A DNA stretch of 7,706 bases from Pseudomonadota bacterium (GCA_023453655.1 JAEXTE010000298.1:1-7706); one strand, 5' to 3'. Numbered from the stretch's first letter, positions 1 through 6,352 are shown. A program made the numbers and translations. The notes: generated by a model not told the origin, from the letters alone.

Positions 1-223
1 TCCGGTCCTGCGGGTTGCTGCGGCCGCCGTCGATCTCGGTGATGCCCAGCCGCGGCAGCAGCGACAGCACGTCCGGGCGCTCGACCTGCCGGGGATCGAC
101 CGGGTTGCGGTCCAGCTCCGCGCCCGATTCCAGCAGGCGGCTGTCGGCGGACGGGTCGTCCCAGTAGCCGTCGGTGCGCGGCAGTGCGGCATCGGCGACG
201 CGGGAGCTATCGGTGATCGACAT
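1..223 (-). CDS. Unrecognised protein, N-terminal 74 residues (runs off the left edge)
   Basis: An open minus-strand frame starts at an ATG at 221-223 and runs to the window edge without a stop, giving 74 codons. Almost every third position is G or C, as expected of real coding sequence in this genome. The product begins MSITDSSRVADAALPRTDGY and continues as a polar, acidic segment rich in Asp, Arg and Pro, including the stretch LSLLPRLGITEIDGG near residue 60. There is no signal peptide or membrane helix in the visible part, so a cytoplasmic location or an unstructured N-terminal tail is likely. The ribosome binding site is weak (GAGACC about 7 bp upstream). The gene diverges from ppa and shares its 213-bp upstream region. 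I do not recognise the family and assign no function. Confidence covers the existence of the gene only. Confidence 0.6.
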   Translation of the reverse strand, partial: MSITDSSRVADAALPRTDGYWDDPSADSRLLESGAELDRNPVDPRQVERPDVLSLLPRLGITEIDGGRSNPQDR

Positions 224-260
224 GGCGCAGGTCTCACTGGCTCGGGGACGGGATCATGTG

Positions 261-272
261 TACGCCTGCGTA
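261..272. promoter_or_regulatory. 12-bp dyad TACGC-CT-GCGTA in the divergent intergenic region
   Basis: A perfect inverted repeat (TACGC 261-265, GCGTA 268-272) lies between the unknown leftward gene and ppa. The same GCGTA pentamer recurs at 292-296 and again at 370-374, where it overlaps the candidate ppa -10 box. The arrangement resembles an operator with extra half-sites, but no regulator is identified. The rest of 224-436 holds other small GC-rich dyads, such as GCCCC 276-280 with GGGGC 289-293, and no further gene that I can support. Confidence 0.3.
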
Positions 273-349
273 TGGGCCCCGCACAGCTGGGGCGTACCCT
301 GCCTCGGGCCGACCCTAGGGGCTTCCACCGTCGCGTCCGCCGGGTTCTT

Positions 350-378
350 CTGCAATGCAGCATCGGCTCGCGTAAAAT
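350..378 (+). promoter_or_regulatory. Candidate sigma-70 promoter of ppa
   Basis: A good -10 box, TAAAAT (373-378, five of six consensus bases), is preceded at 17 bp by a weak -35, CTGCAA (350-355). Transcription would start near 385, leaving a leader of about 50 nt before the ppa ATG. The -35 lies inside a perfect 11-bp dyad, CTGCA-A-TGCAG (350-360), a possible binding site. The -10 stands out in an otherwise very GC-rich region. No start site has been measured. Confidence 0.5.
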
Positions 379-436
379 GGCCCGATCCGCTCGCCGCGGG
401 CGCCCCGCCCGCCCCACCATTCGGAGTTGCAGTCTC

Positions 437-988
437 ATGGGTCTCGACCACGTCGCCACCGGGAGGAATCCCCCGGACGAAATCAACGTCATCATCGAGA
501 TCCCGAAGGACTCCGAGCCGGTCAAGTACGAGGTGGACAAGGAGAGCGGCGCGATCTTCGTCGACCGCGTGCTGTCCACCCCGATGCGCTACCCCTGCAA
601 CTACGGCTACGTGCCCAACACCCTGTGCGGCGACGGCGACCCGGCCGACGTGCTGGTGGTGCTGCCGCTGCCGCTGGTGCCCGGCTCGGTGGTGCGGTGC
701 CGCCCGGTCGGCGTGCTGAAGATGACCGACGAGGCCGGCAGCGACGAGAAGCTGCTGGCGGTGCCGGTGGCCAAGGTCTTCCAGGGCTACGCCCACGTCG
801 ACAACATCGACAAGGTCAGCGGCCACTGGCTCGAGCGCATCGGCCACTTCTTCGAGCACTACAAGGACCTCGAGAAGGGCAAGTGGGTCAAGCTCGAAGG
901 CTGGGGCGGCGCCGAGGAGGCGAAGAAGATCCTCGTCTACGCGATGGAGCGGCACAACGCGCAGAAGGCCGCCGAAGCGGCCGCCTGA
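437..988 (+). CDS. ppa: Inorganic pyrophosphatase, family I (soluble)
   Basis: Hydrolyses pyrophosphate to two phosphates in the cytoplasm, with Mg2+ as cofactor, which pulls nucleic acid, protein and other biosynthetic reactions forward. The 183-residue product is close to the E. coli enzyme (about 176). The family signature is present as DGDPAD at residues 66-71, where D66, D68 and D71 are the metal-binding aspartates. Other conserved blocks are EIP near residue 21, KYEVDKESGAIFVDR (30-44), YPCNYGYVP (52-60), GVLKMTDEAG (92-101, with D98 and D103 completing the metal site) and FFEHYKDLEKGKWVKLEGW (138-156). I chose the ATG at 437 because homology starts there and GGAG lies about 10 bp upstream; the frame stays open 55 codons further upstream, but that part lacks family similarity. 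The gene stands alone on the plus strand and converges with the channel gene, 19 bp from its stop codon. Confidence 0.97.
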   Translation: MGLDHVATGRNPPDEINVIIEIPKDSEPVKYEVDKESGAIFVDRVLSTPMRYPCNYGYVPNTLCGDGDPADVLVVLPLPLVPGSVVRCRPVGVLKMTDEAGSDEKLLAVPVAKVFQGYAHVDNIDKVSGHWLERIGHFFEHYKDLEKGKWVKLEGWGGAEEAKKILVYAMERHNAQKAAEAAA

Positions 989-997
989 CCCCCCGCG

Positions 998-1025
998 CCG
1001 GCCGGCGCTACGGCATACCGGCCGG
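998..1025. terminator. Possible bidirectional terminator between ppa and the channel gene
   Basis: Two copies of the self-complementary octamer CCGGCCGG (998-1005 and 1018-1025) can pair across a 12-nt loop. They sit in the 19-bp convergent gap and run into the last codons of the minus-strand channel gene. A second hairpin (TCCTGC 1033-1038 with GCAGGA 1043-1048) follows within that coding sequence. Neither has a T-tract, so intrinsic termination is uncertain. Confidence 0.35.
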
Positions 1026-1706
1026 TGGCCGGTCCTGCCTGCGCAGGATCGTCAGGCCGATCAGGCGCGACACCACCAGGGCGATGTACATCACCCCGGC
1101 GAAGGCCTCGAGCATGACCAGCGCGCGCGCCGGGGGCGATACCGGCAGGATGTCGGTCAGGCCCACGCCGGAGAGCGTGCTGAAGCTCAGGAACAGCAGT
1201 TCGGTCCAGCTGCGCGGCGACTGCGGGTCGACCGCCGCCAGGAAGCTGCCCGGGAACCAGTACTGGCAGGCCGCATAGGCGAAGGCGAAACCCCAGGCCA
1301 GCAGGGTGAAGGTCGCGCCCGCGGCATAGAGTTCGTCGCTGGTGACCTTGTGGTCGCGCAGCATGTAGGCGATCAGCGCCGCCGCCGTGTAGAAGTACAG
1401 CGCCGCTTCCACCACGTAGGCGGATACCAGCGCTCCCGGGCGCGCGGCCAGCAGCGACCACAGCGACAGCCCGACCGACGCGACCGCCAGGGCCAGCGCG
1501 ACGCGGGTACTGGCCGCGCTGCGGTTGACCACCCACAGGGCCAGTACCAGCACCAGGATGCCGAACGCGCCGAATACCACGCGCGCCGAGTCCGTGCCTT
1601 CCATCGCCGGGTAGAGCAGCACGCCGGCGAGCTGGACCAGCAGCAGCCAGCCCGAGGGGTGGCGCTTCGCGGCGACCAGCAGGCGCAGGGACTGGAACGA
1701 AGCCAT
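1008..1706 (-). CDS. Six-helix ion-channel-like membrane protein with a non-canonical pore filter
   Basis: The 232-residue product is strongly hydrophobic, with about six predicted membrane helices near residues 20-34, 42-60, 68-87, 93-114, 127-148 and 195-218. The last two flank a re-entrant pore segment, the layout of the two-helix pore domain of K+ channels (Ion_trans_2 family). The pore stretch LFLSFSTLSGVGLTDILP (171-188) aligns with the usual SFVTLTTVGYGDIVP, and the following helix keeps the RALVMLEAFAGVMYIALVV pattern of bacterial channels. The filter TVGYG is replaced by GVGLT at residues 180-184, so K+ selectivity is doubtful. There is no arginine-rich fourth helix, so voltage sensing is unlikely. 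The ATG at 1704-1706 starts just before the first helix; upstream extensions overlap prc in the wrong frame. The ribosome binding site is weak. The gene lies 94 bp downstream of prc on the same strand and may be cotranscribed. The fold is fairly sure, the transported ion is not. Confidence 0.8.
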   Translation of the reverse strand: MASFQSLRLLVAAKRHPSGWLLLVQLAGVLLYPAMEGTDSARVVFGAFGILVLVLALWVVNRSAASTRVALALAVASVGLSLWSLLAARPGALVSAYVVEAALYFYTAAALIAYMLRDHKVTSDELYAAGATFTLLAWGFAFAYAACQYWFPGSFLAAVDPQSPRSWTELLFLSFSTLSGVGLTDILPVSPPARALVMLEAFAGVMYIALVVSRLIGLTILRRQDRPPAGMP

Positions 1707-1714
1707 GGGGCCGA

Positions 1715-1729
1715 GCCGGCGCTGCCGGC
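1715..1729 (-). terminator. Hairpin between prc and the channel gene
   Basis: GCCGGC (1715-1720) and GCCGGC (1724-1729) form a six-pair stem with a 3-nt loop in the 94-bp gap between the prc stop and the channel ATG. No T-tract follows, so it may only attenuate read-through. It ends about 8 nt before the channel start codon, so it could instead hinder ribosome entry on the channel message. Confidence 0.3.
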
Positions 1730-1800
1730 CTATGCCTCGCGCCGCAGTGCAGGGCCTGCGCGCCCCGTCCGCCCGCGAACGCCGGCCAGCAGCATCCGGC

Positions 1801-3987
1801 CTACTGCGTCCAGCGGCCCGGGCCGGTGGACTCCGGCAGCACCTGGGCGGACAGGCGCCGGTCCTGGTTGAGCAGGCGCACCGCGTCGGCGAGGATCGCC
1901 GCCGATTCGTGCAGCAGCGGGTCCGGGCGCTTCTCGGCCGCCTTCTCGCGCGCGGCGTCCTCGGCCACGTTGCGCTCGCTGGCCTGCAGGCCGTCGTCGG
2001 TGCTGCTGTCGGCCAGCGGGTCCAGGGCCAGCCCGAGCGCCTTGCGCTCTTCCTGGCGCTGCTTGCGCTTGGCCTCGTCGCGGTCGCGCTCGGCACGGCG
2101 CTCGGCCTCGTTGAGCGACACGTACTTCTTCTCGCGCTCGGCGCGGAACTCGGCCACGTCCTCCGACCACCAGCGGAACTCGCGGTCGTTGGCCACGCGC
2201 CGCTCGTGCAACTGCCTGAGCTTGGGCAGCAGCGGCGAGAAGTCGCCGTAGCGCTGGTGCGGTACCGCGGCGATCTGGCGCCATTCCAGCGCGTTGTCGT
2301 AGGTGCTCTCGCCGAACTCGCTGGCGTCCACCGTCACCGGGAAGGCCAGGTCCGGCACCACGCCCCGGTTCTGGGTACTGCTGCCGCCGGGCAGGAAGAA
2401 CTGCGCAATGGTCAGCTTGACATGTCCGAACCGGTCGCCTTCCGACGACGGCCAGCGGTCGAGCGGCACGATGTTCTGCACCGTGCCCTTGCCGAACGAG
2501 GTCTCGCCGATCACCAGCCCGCGGCCGTAATCCTGGATCGCGCCGGCGAAGATCTCCGACGCCGAGGCCGAACCGCGGTTGATCAGCACCGCCAGCGGCC
2601 CGTCCCAGGCCACGCCCGCGGTGCGGTCGCTCTCGACGCTGATGCGGCCGCCGGACTCGCGCACCTGCACCACCGGGCCCTTGTCGATGAACAGGCCGGT
2701 GAGCTCGATCGCCTCGTTGAGCGATCCGCCGCCGTTGCTGCGCAGGTCCAGCACCACGCCGTCGATGCCGTCCGCGCGGAACTGGCCGAGCAGGCGGGCG
2801 ACGTCGCGGCTGGCCGAGGTGTACTCGCCGTTGCGGGTGCGCCGGCCTTCGAAGTCCTGGTAGAAGGCGGGCAGCTTGATCACGCCGATGCGCTTGTCCG
2901 CGCCGCCCTCGACGGCCGGCAGGGTGATGACCTCCGACTTCGCGGCCTGCTCCTCGAGCTTGATGCGGGCGCGGGTCAGCACCACGCGCACCGGGTTGCT
3001 GTCGAGCGTGGCTTCGCCGGGGACCACGTCCAGGCGCACCTGGGTGTCCTTCGGCCCCTTGATCTTCTCGACCACGTCGTCGAGGCGCCAGCCGACCACG
3101 TCCTCGATCGGGCCGCTGGTGCCCTGGCCGACGCCGACGATGCGGTCGCCGGGCTTGAACTTGCCGCTCAGCGCGGCCGGGCCCCCGGCGATCAGCTCGC
3201 GGATCACCACCACGTCGTCCTGCTTCTGCAGCTGCGCGCCGATGCCTTCGAGCGAGAGCGACATGCTCTGGTTGAACAGCTTGGCCGTGCGCGGACTCAT
3301 GTAGTCGGTATGCGGATCGACCGTGGACGTGTAGGCGTTGAGGAAGGTCTGGAACGCATCCTCCTGCTTGAGCGCGGCCACGTTGTTGGCGAGGTTGAGG
3401 TAGCGCCGGTCGAGCGTCTTGCGGATCTCGTCTGGCTTCTTGCCGGCGAGCTTGAGCCTCAGCCAGTCGTTGCGCACCGACTGCTTCCACAGCGCATCGA
3501 GCGCCGCCGCGTCCGCCGCCCAGGGCGCGTCCTCGCGGTCGTAGACCCAGCGGTCCGGGCCGGTGAAGTCGAAGATGTCCTGCTTGAGCAGCGCGCGCGC
3601 GTGCGCGACGCGCTCGGCCACCCGCTGCTTGTACACCGCGAAGATCGCGTAGGCGGGCTCGAGGTTGCCGCTGCGCACGTTCTCGCCCATCTGCGGCTTG
3701 TGCGCCTCGAAGCGCGCGACGTCCTGCGCGGTGAAGAACAGCTTGGAACCGTCCAGCGCCTCGAGGTAGTGGTCGAAGATCTCGGCCGACATGGTCGCGT
3801 CGAGCGGCCGCGGCCGGTAGGCGTAGCGGCTGTCGGACAGCAGCCCGTAGACCAGCTTGGAGGTGGTGGCCTGTTCCGCGGTGGGAGCGCCCGGAAGCGC
3901 ATCGCCTTCGCTGCGCGCCATCAGCCCCAGCGGCACGGCCAGCACCAGTGCGATCAGGGAGACGGGGGCGATGCGGTTCAATTTCAT
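1801..3987 (-). CDS. prc: Tail-specific (C-terminal processing) protease, peptidase family S41A
   Basis: A periplasmic Ser/Lys protease that degrades or trims proteins from their C-termini; in E. coli Prc processes PBP3 (FtsI) and, with NlpI, degrades the murein endopeptidase MepS. The 728-residue product has an N-terminal signal sequence (1-24, hydrophobic core PVSLIALVLAVPLGLM), an N-terminal helical region (40-235) ending in the conserved VDPHTDYMSPR (223-233), a PDZ domain (about 240-335, with GKFKPGDRIVGVGQG), and the S41 core (about 365-555). The catalytic serine is S475 in GSASASEIF (472-480). The general base is K500 in FGKGTVQ (498-504), exactly the 25-residue spacing of the E. coli pair. 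A charged, helical C-terminal region (DUF3340 type) follows. It is longer than the E. coli protein (about 682), mostly in the tail at 600-728. The ATG at 3985-3987 has AGGA 8 bp upstream and starts the signal peptide. Confidence 0.96.
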   Translation of the reverse strand: MKLNRIAPVSLIALVLAVPLGLMARSEGDALPGAPTAEQATTSKLVYGLLSDSRYAYRPRPLDATMSAEIFDHYLEALDGSKLFFTAQDVARFEAHKPQMGENVRSGNLEPAYAIFAVYKQRVAERVAHARALLKQDIFDFTGPDRWVYDREDAPWAADAAALDALWKQSVRNDWLRLKLAGKKPDEIRKTLDRRYLNLANNVAALKQEDAFQTFLNAYTSTVDPHTDYMSPRTAKLFNQSMSLSLEGIGAQLQKQDDVVVIRELIAGGPAALSGKFKPGDRIVGVGQGTSGPIEDVVGWRLDDVVEKIKGPKDTQVRLDVVPGEATLDSNPVRVVLTRARIKLEEQAAKSEVITLPAVEGGADKRIGVIKLPAFYQDFEGRRTRNGEYTSASRDVARLLGQFRADGIDGVVLDLRSNGGGSLNEAIELTGLFIDKGPVVQVRESGGRISVESDRTAGVAWDGPLAVLINRGSASASEIFAGAIQDYGRGLVIGETSFGKGTVQNIVPLDRWPSSEGDRFGHVKLTIAQFFLPGGSSTQNRGVVPDLAFPVTVDASEFGESTYDNALEWRQIAAVPHQRYGDFSPLLPKLRQLHERRVANDREFRWWSEDVAEFRAEREKKYVSLNEAERRAERDRDEAKRKQRQEERKALGLALDPLADSSTDDGLQASERNVAEDAAREKAAEKRPDPLLHESAAILADAVRLLNQDRRLSAQVLPESTGPGRWTQ

Positions 3988-4111
3988 CGGAACGGTCCTG
4001 GTGTGCGGCGCGTGGCCCTGCGCCACGATCCGCCTTGGTCTGACCCCGCGCCAGTGCATAAAGTTGCGCGGACGGTCCACTCTAGCCGGGCGGGCTGCAG
4101 GTGACGTGAAT

Positions 4112-4126
4112 GCCCGTCGCACGGGC
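4112..4126 (-). terminator. Distal hairpin downstream of lipA
   Basis: A perfect six-pair stem, GCCCGT (4112-4117) with ACGGGC (4121-4126), and a CGC loop, about 65 bp past the lipA stop. It is the second of two tandem hairpins that could end the ybeD-lipB-lipA transcript. There is no T-tract, so the call is tentative. Confidence 0.35.
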
Positions 4127-4142
4127 GGTCGCGGCACGCCCA

Positions 4143-4157
4143 GCCGCCAGCGGCGGC
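4143..4157 (-). terminator. Proximal hairpin downstream of lipA
   Basis: A perfect six-pair stem, GCCGCC (4143-4148) with GGCGGC (4152-4157), and a 3-nt loop, 35 bp beyond the lipA stop. Its position and stability suit a transcription terminator or an mRNA 3'-end stabiliser. No run of T follows it on the minus strand. Confidence 0.35.
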
Positions 4158-4191
4158 CAAGCCCACGCCCGGAAGCACGCGGTCCGCGGGC

Positions 4192-5199
4192 TCAGGCGGC
4201 CACGCCGGCGTCCCTGGCCTGCTGGTCGGCGTGATAGGACGAGCGCACCAGCGGACCCGAGGCGACGTGGCTGAAGCCCAGCGCCATGCCGTACTCCTCC
4301 AGCGCCTTGAACTCCTCGGGGGTCCAGTAGCGCAGCACCGGGTGGTGGTGCGCCGAAGGCTGCAGGTACTGGCCGATGGTGACCATCTCCACGTCGTGCG
4401 CGCGCAGGTCGCGCAGGGTGCCCTGCACCTGCTCCATGGTCTCGCCCAGGCCGAGCATGATCCCCGACTTGGTCGGCACGTCCGGATGCTGGGCGCGGAA
4501 CTTCTGCAGCAGGGTCAACGACCACTGGTAGTCGGCGCCCGGGCGCACGTTGCGGTACAGCTCCGGCACGGTTTCGACGTTGTGGTTGAACACGTCCGGC
4601 GGCGCGGCGGCTAGGATTTCCAGCGCGCGCTCCATGCGGCCACGGCCGCGGAAATCCGGGGTGAGGATCTCGATCCGGATGGCCGGGGACTGCGCGCGCA
4701 CCGCGCGGATGCAGTCGACGAAATGCTGGGCGCCGCCGTCGCGCAGGTCGTCGCGGTCCACCGAGGTGATGACCACGTACTTCAGGCCCATGTCGGCAAT
4801 GGTGTTGGCCAGGTTCAGCGGCTCGGACGGATCCGGCGGCTTCGGCCGGCCGTGGGCGACGTCGCAGAACGAGCAGCGCCGGGTGCAGACCTCGCCCAGG
4901 ATCATGAAGGTCGCGGTGCCGTGGCCGAAGCATTCGTGGATGTTCGGGCAGCTGGCCTCCTCGCAGACCGTGACCAGGCGATTGGCGCGCAGCTTGGACT
5001 TGAGCGCGGCCACCGCCCCGTTGGACGGGATCCGCACGCGGATCCATGAGGGCTTGCGCAGCACCGGCGCGTCCACGAACTCGACCGGCGAGCGCGCGAT
5101 CTTGTCGCCGGCCAGTTGCTTGGCGCCCGCCTCCAGCGGCGCCGGCGCGGCCGTCTGCACGACCTGCAGGGGGATGGAGCGCGGACTGGACTCGGACAT
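4192..5199 (-). CDS. lipA: Lipoyl synthase
   Basis: A radical SAM enzyme that inserts sulfur at C6 and C8 of octanoyl groups bound to lipoyl domains (pyruvate and 2-oxoglutarate dehydrogenases, glycine cleavage H protein), the final step of lipoate synthesis in the cytoplasm. Both iron-sulfur clusters are visible. The auxiliary cluster ligands are C79, C84 and C90 ([12 protein letters not shown]), with the family RSSYHAD motif near the C-terminus (R319-D325) supplying the serine ligand. The radical SAM triad is C105, C109 and C112 (CTRRCSFC). Length is 335 residues against about 321 in E. coli; the extra residues are at the variable N-terminus (1-35, Ala/Pro rich). The ATG at 5197-5199 lies 6 bp after the lipB stop (TGA GCCGCC ATG) without a strong Shine-Dalgarno, so translation is probably coupled to lipB. 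It is the last gene of the ybeD-lipB-lipA operon. Confidence 0.98.
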   Translation of the reverse strand: MSESSPRSIPLQVVQTAAPAPLEAGAKQLAGDKIARSPVEFVDAPVLRKPSWIRVRIPSNGAVAALKSKLRANRLVTVCEEASCPNIHECFGHGTATFMILGEVCTRRCSFCDVAHGRPKPPDPSEPLNLANTIADMGLKYVVITSVDRDDLRDGGAQHFVDCIRAVRAQSPAIRIEILTPDFRGRGRMERALEILAAAPPDVFNHNVETVPELYRNVRPGADYQWSLTLLQKFRAQHPDVPTKSGIMLGLGETMEQVQGTLRDLRAHDVEMVTIGQYLQPSAHHHPVLRYWTPEEFKALEEYGMALGFSHVASGPLVRSSYHADQQARDAGVAA

Positions 5200-5205
5200 G
5201 GCGGC

Positions 5206-5922
5206 TCAGGCGGCCTGGGCCGCTGCAATGGGGAGGGGGTTGGCCAGGTCGGGCGCGGGCGCCTCGCGCAGCGCCAGCCCGAGTTGCCGGGCCAGTTCGT
5301 CCAGCAGGACGGGCTTGACCGCGTCCAGGCCCGACGGACCGCCCAAGTCTAGCATCGAGGTCACCTGCAGCCCCGCGTAGCCGCAGGGATTGATGCGGGC
5401 GAACGGCGCCAGGTCCATGTCGATGTTGAAGGCCAGGCCGTGGAAGCTGCGGCCGTGGCGCACCCGGATCCCGAGCGCCGCGACCTTGGCGCCGGCCACG
5501 TACACGCCCGGCGCGCCCTCGCGGCGCGAGCCGATGATGTTCCACTCGAGCAGGGTATCGATCACCGCCTGCTCGATCCTGCACACGTAGTCGCGCACGC
5601 CCAACCGCATGCGGCGGATGTCGAGCAGCGGGTAGACCACGATCTGGCCCGGGCCGTGGTAGGTCACCTGGCCGCCGCGGTCGACGTGGAGCACCGGGAT
5701 GTCGCCGGGCATGAGCACGTGCTCGGGCTTGCCCGCCTGGCCCAAGGTGAACACCGGGTCGTGCTCGACGACCCACACTTCGTCGAGCGAATCGCCGTCC
5801 CGCGCGTCGGTGAAACGCTGCATCGCGCGCCACACCGGCTCGTAGGGCTGGCGGCCGAGGTCGCGGACCAGGCAGGCGGAGGCGCCCTGACGCGGCTGGC
5901 CGCGCTCGCAGGCGTCGTTCAC
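5206..5922 (-). CDS. lipB: Octanoyl-[acyl-carrier-protein]:protein N-octanoyltransferase
   Basis: Transfers the octanoyl group from octanoyl-ACP to the lysine of lipoyl domains, making the substrate for LipA. The 238-residue product shows the conserved [12 protein letters not shown] block (82-93), the lysine of the Cys/Lys pair at K146 in [11 protein letters not shown] (144-154), the FHGLAFNI block (160-167) and the acyl-carrying cysteine C180 in INPCGYAG (177-184). No active-site residue is missing. The start is a GTG at 5920-5922 with a good ribosome binding site (GGGAGGGG, GGAGG 5 bp upstream); the next in-frame methionine is far inside the fold. The start overlaps the stop of a 19-codon mini-ORF (GTGA) that bridges to ybeD. 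The product is slightly longer than the E. coli enzyme (about 213), with extra residues at both ends. It is translated just ahead of lipA. Confidence 0.97.
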   Translation of the reverse strand: MNDACERGQPRQGASACLVRDLGRQPYEPVWRAMQRFTDARDGDSLDEVWVVEHDPVFTLGQAGKPEHVLMPGDIPVLHVDRGGQVTYHGPGQIVVYPLLDIRRMRLGVRDYVCRIEQAVIDTLLEWNIIGSRREGAPGVYVAGAKVAALGIRVRHGRSFHGLAFNIDMDLAPFARINPCGYAGLQVTSMLDLGGPSGLDAVKPVLLDELARQLGLALREAPAPDLANPLPIAAAQAA

Positions 5923-5978
5923 CGGCCCCTCCCGTCCCGCAGCCGGGCGCGGCCCGGCGCCGGGGCGTACGCGGACAT
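5919..5978 (-). CDS. 19-codon mini-ORF bridging ybeD and lipB
   Basis: An ATG at 5976-5978 overlaps the ybeD stop codon (TGATG), and the frame ends in a TGA that overlaps the lipB start (GTGA). The 55-bp gap is therefore covered by continuous translation. The predicted peptide, [19 protein letters not shown], is basic and Arg/Gly/Pro rich and resembles no family I know. It has no strong ribosome binding site. It may be a coupling or leader ORF, or chance in GC-rich DNA; the double overlap is the only support. Confidence 0.25.
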   Translation of the reverse strand: MSAYAPAPGRARLRDGRGR

Positions 5979-6256
5979 CACAGCGTCCACTTCACCTCGG
6001 GATGGTTGCGCAGGGCGGTATGCGCGGCCTCGTACTGGGCGCGGTCGCTGGCGCGGAAACTGAGCTTCACCGAGACGTAGCGCCCGCCGCTGCTGCCGCG
6101 CCACTGGATGGTCTCCTCCAGCACCGTCAGGCCGGCCTCGCCCAGCAGGCGCGGAATCTCGGACTCCAGGCCGATGCCGGCGGCGCCCATCGCGGTGATC
6201 TCGAACACGCCCGGGAACTGGAAGCCGTGGTCGGGGTTGTCGGACTTGATTTCCAT
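5978..6256 (-). CDS. ybeD: DUF493 (YbeD-like) small protein
   Basis: A 92-residue cytoplasmic protein of the DUF493/YbeD family, small ACT-like (ferredoxin-like) domains often encoded beside lipB and lipA; a regulatory role is often suggested but the molecular function is not established. Family hallmarks are the N-terminal [13 protein letters not shown] (12-24), the central [20 protein letters not shown] (57-76, strand then helix) and the C-terminal [12 protein letters not shown] (81-92). I chose the ATG at 6254-6256 because the family begins at [16 protein letters not shown]; a GTG 14 codons upstream would add unrelated sequence lying inside the promoter. There is no Shine-Dalgarno, and a -10 box ends only 6 bp before the ATG, which suggests a leaderless message. 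It is the first gene of the ybeD-lipB-lipA operon; its stop overlaps the start of the mini-ORF before lipB. Confidence 0.93.
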   Translation of the reverse strand: MEIKSDNPDHGFQFPGVFEITAMGAAGIGLESEIPRLLGEAGLTVLEETIQWRGSSGGRYVSVKLSFRASDRAQYEAAHTALRNHPEVKWTL

Positions 6257-6262
6257 CCCGCG

Positions 6263-6290
6263 ATTATGGGGGCGCGAACGCGGATCCCAA
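6263..6290 (-). promoter_or_regulatory. Candidate promoter of the ybeD-lipB-lipA operon (leaderless)
   Basis: Read on the minus strand, TTGGGA (6290-6285, four of six -35 bases) and CATAAT (6268-6263, five of six -10 bases) are separated by 16 bp. The -10 ends six bases before the ybeD ATG, so transcription should start at or within a base or two of the A of the start codon. That fits the absence of a ribosome binding site. The promoter lies between the upstream gene's terminator and ybeD. Confidence 0.55.
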
Positions 6291-6311
6291 ACCGCCACCC
6301 CGGAAACGCGA

Positions 6312-6334
6312 ACGGCCGCCCCGTGGGCGGCCGT
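6312..6334 (-). terminator. Strong hairpin terminator of the CsgG-like gene
   Basis: ACGGCCGCCC (6312-6321) and GGGCGGCCGT (6325-6334) form a perfect ten-pair stem with a 3-nt loop, starting 18 bp past the stop codon of the CsgG-like gene. On the minus strand it is followed by TCGCGTTT, a poor but recognisable T-rich tail. It should separate this gene from the ybeD operon. Confidence 0.75.
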
Positions 6335-6352
6335 CCATGACGACGCTGGCGG

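Larger units (their letters stand above)
3988..4191. other. lipA-prc spacer: prc leader plus lipA terminator candidates
   Basis: This 204-bp stretch has no gene that I can support. On the minus strand the prc leader can form a hairpin from CGTGGC (4011-4016) and GCCACG (4022-4027), ending 24 bp before the prc ATG. The only AT-rich patch, AACTTTATGC read on the minus strand (4056-4065), is the likeliest -10 area for prc, but no clear -35 accompanies it. The lipA-proximal half holds two perfect hairpins, listed separately. Confidence 0.4.

Noticed and set aside
272..436. 55-codon upstream extension of ppa
   Set aside because: It covers the candidate promoter, is arginine-rich and unlike the family, and pyrophosphatase homology begins at the ATG at 437.
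1730..3490. A 586-codon minus-strand frame inside prc
   Set aside because: Same strand as prc but shifted. Its composition is arginine/glutamine/glycine rich and typical of a frame-shifted GC-rich gene.
1705..4104. A 799-codon open frame on the plus strand opposite prc
   Set aside because: It mirrors prc, whose catalytic residues and domains are unmistakable. Long antisense frames without stops are expected in DNA this GC-rich; the translation is low-complexity (Ala, Arg, Val, Leu, His) with no recognisable domain.
4082..5833. A 583-codon minus-strand frame across lipB and lipA
   Set aside because: It is out of frame with both lip genes, Arg/Ala/Gly/Pro rich, and has no domain. It is a shadow of the true coding frames.
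6257..6298. GTG start 14 codons upstream of ybeD
   Set aside because: The added residues (AVWDPRSRPHNRG) are not part of the DUF493 family pattern and lie across the -10 and -35 boxes.
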